Positions 59,189-64,000 of a DNA stretch of 64,000 nt are shown piece after piece. This DNA is from Acanthosoma haemorrhoidale (taxonomy: Eukaryota; Arthropoda; Insecta; Hemiptera; Acanthosomatidae): assembly GCA_930367205.1 (NCBI GenBank), contig OV884012.1, forward strand, positions 155,017,001-155,081,000, read 5' to 3'. Within the stretch, counting starts at the first letter, position 1; each line of letters opens with the position of its first letter. The notes under the pieces were generated by a model. It had not been told where the DNA came from. It was given only the letters and a program-made list of their open reading frames with translations, and ran no database searches. The position numbers were made by a program, and so were the translations under genes.

Positions 59189-60489
59189 TTTGATGCAAGT
59201 TTTTTGAAATCTCGCATCATCTCTGTTACCGCCTCAGTAAGTTTGTTCATTGCGGTTGTCATACCGCTGAGCATGTTCATCATGCTGCCTAACATGTTCA
59301 TTATGCCCGACAGGGCATCATTGATGTTATTATTGTTATTATTATTGTTATTGTTGTTATTATTGTTATTATAATTTTGTTGAGGTAGGGGCTCTGGGAG
59401 AACTTCCGGGGCCCTGGGGCTACCTGAGGCCATCTGGGCATATGACGCTGTCTGACGAGGTGGGGGGGGAGCAGGCTGGTATTTGGCCATTCTCGGCCCG
59501 GCTGGGTTATTTTTAACCTGCTTCCTATTTTCGGCGGCCTGTAGGAGCTGCAATCGATGGGGACATTGTTGAAAGGACGCTACGTGGTTACCCCCGCAGT
59601 TTGCACATTTCAGTGGGATTGAGGCATCCCTCGGGCATTGTGTGGTTTGGTGAGGCTCGCTACACCTCACACATTTTGCCTGCTTAAAGCAGTACCGCCT
59701 AGTGTGGCCGTACTCTTGGCAATTAAGGCACATAGGAATGCCCCTTTTGTCATGAAATGTGCTCACCCGGAAGAGCACGTTATTGATGTGGCCAATTTGT
59801 TTGATCATAGCCTGTGTTAGGGTATGATCTCCGATAACGAGGATCGGCTCAATCTCTGTTTTGGCACCGTTATGGTCGGAGCGCCTTAATCGATAAACAT
59901 CGATTATATTACCGAGTTGTTGGACTTCGGCTTTTATCTCGTCGATCGGGTGCATCAGATCGAAACCGTGGAGCAAAAATTTTTTGTTTTGTTTCGTTCC
60001 GCGGGGGGCAAAGGTGTGGAAGGGAAGATTTATTTCCCTTAGTACTGTGGCTGCTCTTTGGTGGTCAGAGGCAGTGTGGCACAGGACTTTGGTTTCCTGT
60101 TGTGTCTGTGAGATCCTGAAGTTTCTCACACTATTTTCTGTTAGTAGACGGGTTAGGTCGTAACTGTTGATACGACCTAATACTAGGGGGGGTGGCGATT
60201 TAAGGGCTGCGGGGGCGGCCGATGTGCTGGCTTCTGGTTGATCTGTGTTAAGGGGGGTGAAGGAATTGGAGGTTTGAACCTCAGGGGCCTGTGGGAGAGT
60301 ACGCTTTCTGCATACTCTCTTGGGATTAGTAAACTCCTCTTGGGAGGGCTCAGGAGCAGGACTATCCGGAGATTCTGATTCCTCATGGGAAATCTCCATG
60401 CTAAGAACTCTGGGGTTCTTCTTCCCCATATCTGGACCGCAGTCCGAAGAAATAATAGTAATGTCTTTGTTATACCTTTGTGACGTCAC
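59185..60489 (-). CDS. JoC ORF1: gag-like zinc-knuckle protein with poly-Asn tract
   Basis: 434 aa from the first ATG; an internal Met (60429, MGKKNPR) matches the JoA start better. An acidic N-terminus (EESESPDSP) is followed by a gag core (NSYDLTRLL, HGFDLMHPIDEIKAE, YRLRRSDHNGAKTEIEPILV). The knuckles are CLNCQEYGHTRRYC, CVRCSEPHQTTQC and CANCGGNHVASFQQC. Near the end, a run of about 15 Asn from an (AAT/AAC)n repeat (~59320-59375) precedes a Met-rich amphipathic segment. It ends ASK at the ORF2 overlap. Confidence 0.9.
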   Translation of the reverse strand: MTSQRYNKDITIISSDCGPDMGKKNPRVLSMEISHEESESPDSPAPEPSQEEFTNPKRVCRKRTLPQAPEVQTSNSFTPLNTDQPEASTSAAPAALKSPPPLVLGRINSYDLTRLLTENSVRNFRISQTQQETKVLCHTASDHQRAATVLREINLPFHTFAPRGTKQNKKFLLHGFDLMHPIDEIKAEVQQLGNIIDVYRLRRSDHNGAKTEIEPILVIGDHTLTQAMIKQIGHINNVLFRVSTFHDKRGIPMCLNCQEYGHTRRYCFKQAKCVRCSEPHQTTQCPRDASIPLKCANCGGNHVASFQQCPHRLQLLQAAENRKQVKNNPAGPRMAKYQPAPPPPRQTASYAQMASGSPRAPEVLPEPLPQQNYNNNNNNNNNNNNNNNINDALSGIMNMLGSMMNMLSGMTTAMNKLTEAVTEMMRDFKKLASK

Positions 60490-60697
60490 TGCAGATTCCT
60501 CCCACTCTACTGCTCTAACGGACTTCTAACAGCGTCTGGTGCACTACACTGTTAAAACTAATGTTGTTAACAATAACAGTTAATTGTTAACAACGCACAT
60601 AAACTTTGAGAAATTATAAACTTTAAAAGCTCACAAAGCGCACAAACTCAAACACGTCCTTCCTCAACGAAGGATAGAACGAGAATCTAGCACCTAC

Positions 60698-61481
60698 CGT
60701 TAAGTACGCTCACCTGATAACATTACGGCGTGGGGCGGTGCCGGGAGGCAATACGGAAAAAATACGATACTCATCGCAAAATTATACTTAAATAAAATGT
60801 TTTTGTTGAATAATCAATCTACTACTCCCTGTAGATATCACATTTTAAAAAAAACTAATGAGATACTTTTTTATTGTTATAGATTGGAATCGGCTAATCA
60901 ACGGAACATCAAAGGTGGAGCGAGAGCAGCTAGAGCCACCTGTAGGTCACAACTGGAACCCAATGGGGAGCTACAATTTTGATCTCGAGTCATTACTTAC
61001 TGAGCAGTAGAGTCATCACCGTTTCTCCTGCACAGAATGGGGGACAAGGAAAGCTTACAAGTGTGAATAGAGGATAAAATGAGCAATAGTGAGTCTATAA
61101 GTAGCACAAAAATAGAATCTCTCAAGACATACTGTAAATAAAACGCCCAAGAACAAGACATTTTAAACATCAAGGAAGGTTAAAATGATAGAACAAAATC
61201 TAGGTAGCTTCAGCAACGACTCCGTCAAATTAGAAAACAGATGTAGTTCAATAGGAAAGTCGTGGTCCGAGTAGAGCAGCAATCGCCAGTGCAACTAACC
61301 CTAAAGTTAAAAACAAACCTAATATTAACTTAAATTAAGGAGAAGCCTAAAAACCGTTGCAATAGTCCAACAAATAAGAACATTTTCACTAACTATTAAC
61401 TGAAAATCCCGTTATGCGGGGTTTCAATGCAACTAAAACTTAGAAAAACCGTTGGATTTTACCAACTAACTAACAATAGTA
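60698..61481 (-). repeat. U2 array spacer, truncated at its distal end
   Basis: Promoter-proximal and middle parts of the spacer, as in 47943-48730, ending abruptly at CTAACAATAGT, where other copies continue TATAAAATAAC. It is then joined to unrelated AT-rich LTR-element sequence. This is the edge of the U2 array in this window. Confidence 0.8.
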
Positions 61482-61658
61482 ACAAATTTGATTGTACAAA
61501 TAAACATACTAACATTTAAACATTACAATAAATTTCAATTTTCAAGTTTCTACTTTTTTTTTCGATTGACATTTTTTTTTTTTATAATAGGTTTTTTCAA
61601 TTGATTTTAATTTTCTATTGTTTATATAGATCAAGTTTTACATGTCATCCGATTAGCA

Positions 61659-62009
61659 TTATTTCATAATAATAATATATAACCTTTTTCTTCTTTTTTT
61701 ATAATTATACTCTATGGTATTAAAAACATCCCTGAAATTATTTTTAACGTCTTTCCTTTTATTTATTTTCATGTTGTTCCAACTAAATTCGTAAAAGGGG
61801 ATTTCACTAAAATGATATGAAATTTTAAATTCGAATTTATCCCAATCCAAAATTTTACCTATTGTATTATTAAATTTACTTAAGGTTTTTACTGGGTCAG
61901 ATTTTTTAAATTGTTGAATCTCTAACTTATCATGATTATTAATTACTCGTATTATTTCACGGTTAATTACTGATTTAGTTTCACTAGATTTACTCGTTAA
62001 TAGTACCAT
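61659..62009 (-). CDS. Orphan 116-aa ORF, copy 1
   Basis: Lys/Asn/Ile-rich 116-aa frame with no domain I recognise. It is mostly polar and basic at the C-terminus (KKRRKRLYIII), with no signal peptide or knuckles. It lies downstream of the integrase on the same strand, so it may be a remnant of a terminal gene or non-coding sequence of that LTR element. Open in such AT-rich DNA, it could also be chance; the duplicate gives no independent support because it is a recent copy. Confidence 0.3.
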   Translation of the reverse strand: MVLLTSKSSETKSVINREIIRVINNHDKLEIQQFKKSDPVKTLSKFNNTIGKILDWDKFEFKISYHFSEIPFYEFSWNNMKINKRKDVKNNFRDVFNTIEYNYKKRRKRLYIIIMK

Positions 62010-62437
62010 AAATTTATAATTTCCAAGTTTTTACATTGCTGGGTTGACAATATCTTCATAATAAAGTATTAATTACTTTTAAATTTCAAACTTTTATATA
62101 GTTTTTAACATTTACCAACTTGATTGTACAAAATAAACATACTAACATTTAAACACTAAAATAATTTCAATTTTTACATTTGCCTGATTGCCATTATTTT
62201 ACAATAGGTTTTTCAATTAATTTTAATTTTCAAGTTTTTAGATAGATTTTAACATATTGACAAATTTGATTGTACAAATAAACATACTAACATTTAAACA
62301 TTACAATAAATTTCAATTTTCAAGTTTCTACTTTTTTTTTCGATTGACATTTTTTTTTTTTTATAATAGGTTTTTTCAATTGATTTTAATTTTCTATTGT
62401 TTATATAGATCAAGTTTTACATGTCATCCGATTAGCA

Positions 62438-62788
62438 TTATTTCATAATAATAATATATAACCTTTTTCTTCTTTTTTTATAATTATACTCTATGGTATT
62501 AAAAACATCCCTGAAATTATTTTTAACGTCTTTCCTTTTATTTATTTTCATGTTGTTCCAACTAAATTCGTAAAAGGGGATTTCACTAAAATGATATGAA
62601 ATTTTAAATTCGAATTTATCCCAATCCAAAATTTTACCTATTGTATTATTAAATTTACTTAAGGTTTTTACTGGGTCAGATTTTTTAAATTGTTGAATCT
62701 CTAACTTATCATGATTATTAATTACTCGTATTATTTCACGGTTAATTACTGATTTAGTTTCACTAGATTTACTCGTTAATAGTACCAT
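62438..62788 (-). CDS. Orphan 116-aa ORF, copy 2
   Basis: Identical protein to the frame at 61659-62009, present because of the 779-bp tandem duplication. Function unknown. Confidence 0.3.
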   Translation of the reverse strand: MVLLTSKSSETKSVINREIIRVINNHDKLEIQQFKKSDPVKTLSKFNNTIGKILDWDKFEFKISYHFSEIPFYEFSWNNMKINKRKDVKNNFRDVFNTIEYNYKKRRKRLYIIIMK

Positions 62789-63246
62789 AAATTTATAATT
62801 TCCAAGTTTTTACATTGCTGGGTTGACAATATCTTCATAATAAAGTATTAATTACTTTTAAATTTCAAACTTTTATATAGCTTTTAACATTTACCTACTT
62901 GATGGTACAAAATAAGCATACTTACATTTTAATACATTAGAATAAACTTAAATTTCAAAGTTTTTACATGTGTCCAATTGACACTATTTTCATATAAGGT
63001 TTTAATGAATTTAAATTTTCAATTTTTTCTATAGATGTTAACATATTTGATTGCCCAGATAAACATTATACTATTTTAATTCAATACAATAAACTTTAAT
63101 TCAAGTTTTTACTTGTCTGATTTACATTATTTTATAATAAGGTTTTCAATTAATTTTCAAGTTTTTAGATAGATTTTAACATACTGACAAATTTGATTGT
63201 ACAAATAAACATACTAACATTTAAACATTAGAATAAACTTCAATTT

Positions 63247-64000
63247 TTAAGTTTTTACATGTGCTTGATTGACATTATTTTCATAATAAGGCTTTAATAG
63301 TGTGGCATGGAACATTCCACGAATATTTTCTCTATCATCTGCTATTATGAAAGTGAATTCACCAACTTGATTAACAATTTTGTATGGCCCTTCGAAAATA
63401 GGTAAAAGTTTTGCATTTTTTATACCTGCCTTAGGAATGCGTAAAGCTTTAACAAGGACTTTATCTTTTAGTTTAAATTCAGTAAATTTCTTATTTTTAT
63501 TATATTTGTTTTTATTTAAATTTCCTATTTTATTCAATCTTTCATATATGAATTTATTTATTTCTTCAGGATTATTGAATTTTGGGTTATTTGGGTTGTC
63601 TCCAATGTATACTGACCAAAAACGTAATGGTTCTATTTCGAAAAAAGCTTGAATTGGTGTAATATTGGTGGTAGTATGATATAGACTATTTATTGTGGAT
63701 TCTATCTTTTTAACTTGACTTAACCATTCTTTATGGTTTTCATTTATGAGAAGTCTAAGATATTTTAAAATATCTTGGTTAACCCGATCTGAAATATTTC
63801 CTTGTGGATGTCTTATTGAAGTAAGGATTCTAATTATTTTATTTTTTCTTAAAAATTTTTCCCATTTATCCGATGTAAAACAAGTGGCGTTATCACTCAA
63901 AAATTTCTGTGGTATTCCTTAACGATGTTATTGCACCTGTTATATTTGCTCTTTTTGTTGGATAGATTTTAACATACTTAGTAAAATTATCTATTGCTAC
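63247..64000 (-). pseudogene. LTR retrotransposon integrase, broken
   Basis: The 217-aa frame (63247-63900) carries the second half of a retroviral-type integrase core (SDNATCFTS with the second catalytic Asp, HPQGN, RVNQDI) and a C-terminal SH3-like part (VLVKALRIPKAG, FEGPYKIV, FHATLLKPY), typical of Ty3/gypsy-like elements. The first part, with AIDNFTKYVKIYPTK (first catalytic Asp), lies at about 63918-64000 in another frame. A frameshift, and probably loss of a few residues before GIPQKFL, separates the two. The third catalytic position is Asp (NISDRVN) where Glu is expected. The element continues beyond the window. Confidence 0.75.

Larger units (their letters stand above)
56112..60687 (-). 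mobile_element. JoC: full-length Jockey-clade element at the U2 5'-boundary
   Basis: 4.6 kb, poly(A) as T34 at 56112-56145, flanked by TAGCACCTAC on the + strand (56102-56111 and 60688-60697), the same U2 -9/+1 sequence used by JoA and JoB. Both ORFs are open. The 5' UTR shares TGAGGAAGGAC with JoA. The 3' UTR has three strong hairpins (56316-56391). It is the sister family of JoA, with roughly 60% ORF1 identity by eye over the gag core. Confidence 0.9.
61482..63246. repeat. AT-rich degenerate repeats with 779-bp tandem duplication
   Basis: A motif of about 60 bp (TTGATTGTACAAATAAACATAC then AACATTTAAACATTA) recurs in varying states at about 61486, 62116, 62265, 62898, 63050 and 63188. A 779-bp segment is duplicated almost exactly (61481-62259 and 62260-63038, the second half diverging near its end). 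It is probably the non-coding and terminal part of the LTR element to the right. No clear LTR boundary was found. Confidence 0.6.

Overview
The window comes from a eukaryote, almost certainly an arthropod and probably an insect. It holds a fragment of 28S rRNA interrupted by an R1-type retrotransposon, R1-clade and Jockey-clade non-LTR elements, and a tandem array of U2 snRNA genes. The species is not identifiable from what I can see. No single-copy host protein gene was found; every convincing open frame belongs to a retrotransposon.

Region 1-9226 is ribosomal-locus debris. It holds an R1-clade element with an intact 1038-aa ORF2 (234-3350), non-coding tails, and a 5'-truncated R1 element (5633-8829). 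That second element is flanked by the 14-bp duplication TGTCCCTACCTACT and runs into 28S rRNA exactly at the R1 site. The 28S fragment stops near 9226 and is fused to a truncated element of another kind.

Region 9227-61481 is a U2 snRNA array with a unit of about 1.4 kb (183-nt gene plus about 1.2-kb spacer). It is on the + strand up to about 13.7 kb and on the - strand from 21.5 kb on, with an inversion point near 20295. Of six U2 loci only one (47760-47942, -) is uninterrupted. The others are cut at the same nucleotide, directly after the branch-point recognition sequence GUAGUA, by RLE-type non-LTR elements of two families (here UtA and UtB). These resemble the known U2-targeting Utopia lineage. 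UtA-2 (31536-37465) and UtB-3 (49316-56047) look full length, with ORFs of 1398 and 1543 aa: three N-terminal zinc fingers, RT, a CCHC motif, a PD-x12-D endonuclease, and an odd acidic C-terminal tail with AGL repeats.

A second set of elements uses a different point of the same gene. Jockey-clade elements of three families (JoA, JoB, JoC) sit just upstream of the U2 start, with the target duplication GTAGGTGCTATC spanning about -9 to +3. JoB is stacked three times head to tail in one regenerated target (37530-46510). JoB-1 (ORF1 423 aa, ORF2 874 aa) and JoC (434 and 884 aa) are open throughout. Both element groups land downstream of the U2 promoter region, so promoter borrowing at the cost of the host snRNA is a plausible reading.

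Region 61482-64000 is AT-rich. It has degenerate repeats, a 779-bp tandem duplication that carries an orphan 116-aa ORF twice, and the broken integrase of an LTR retrotransposon on the - strand.
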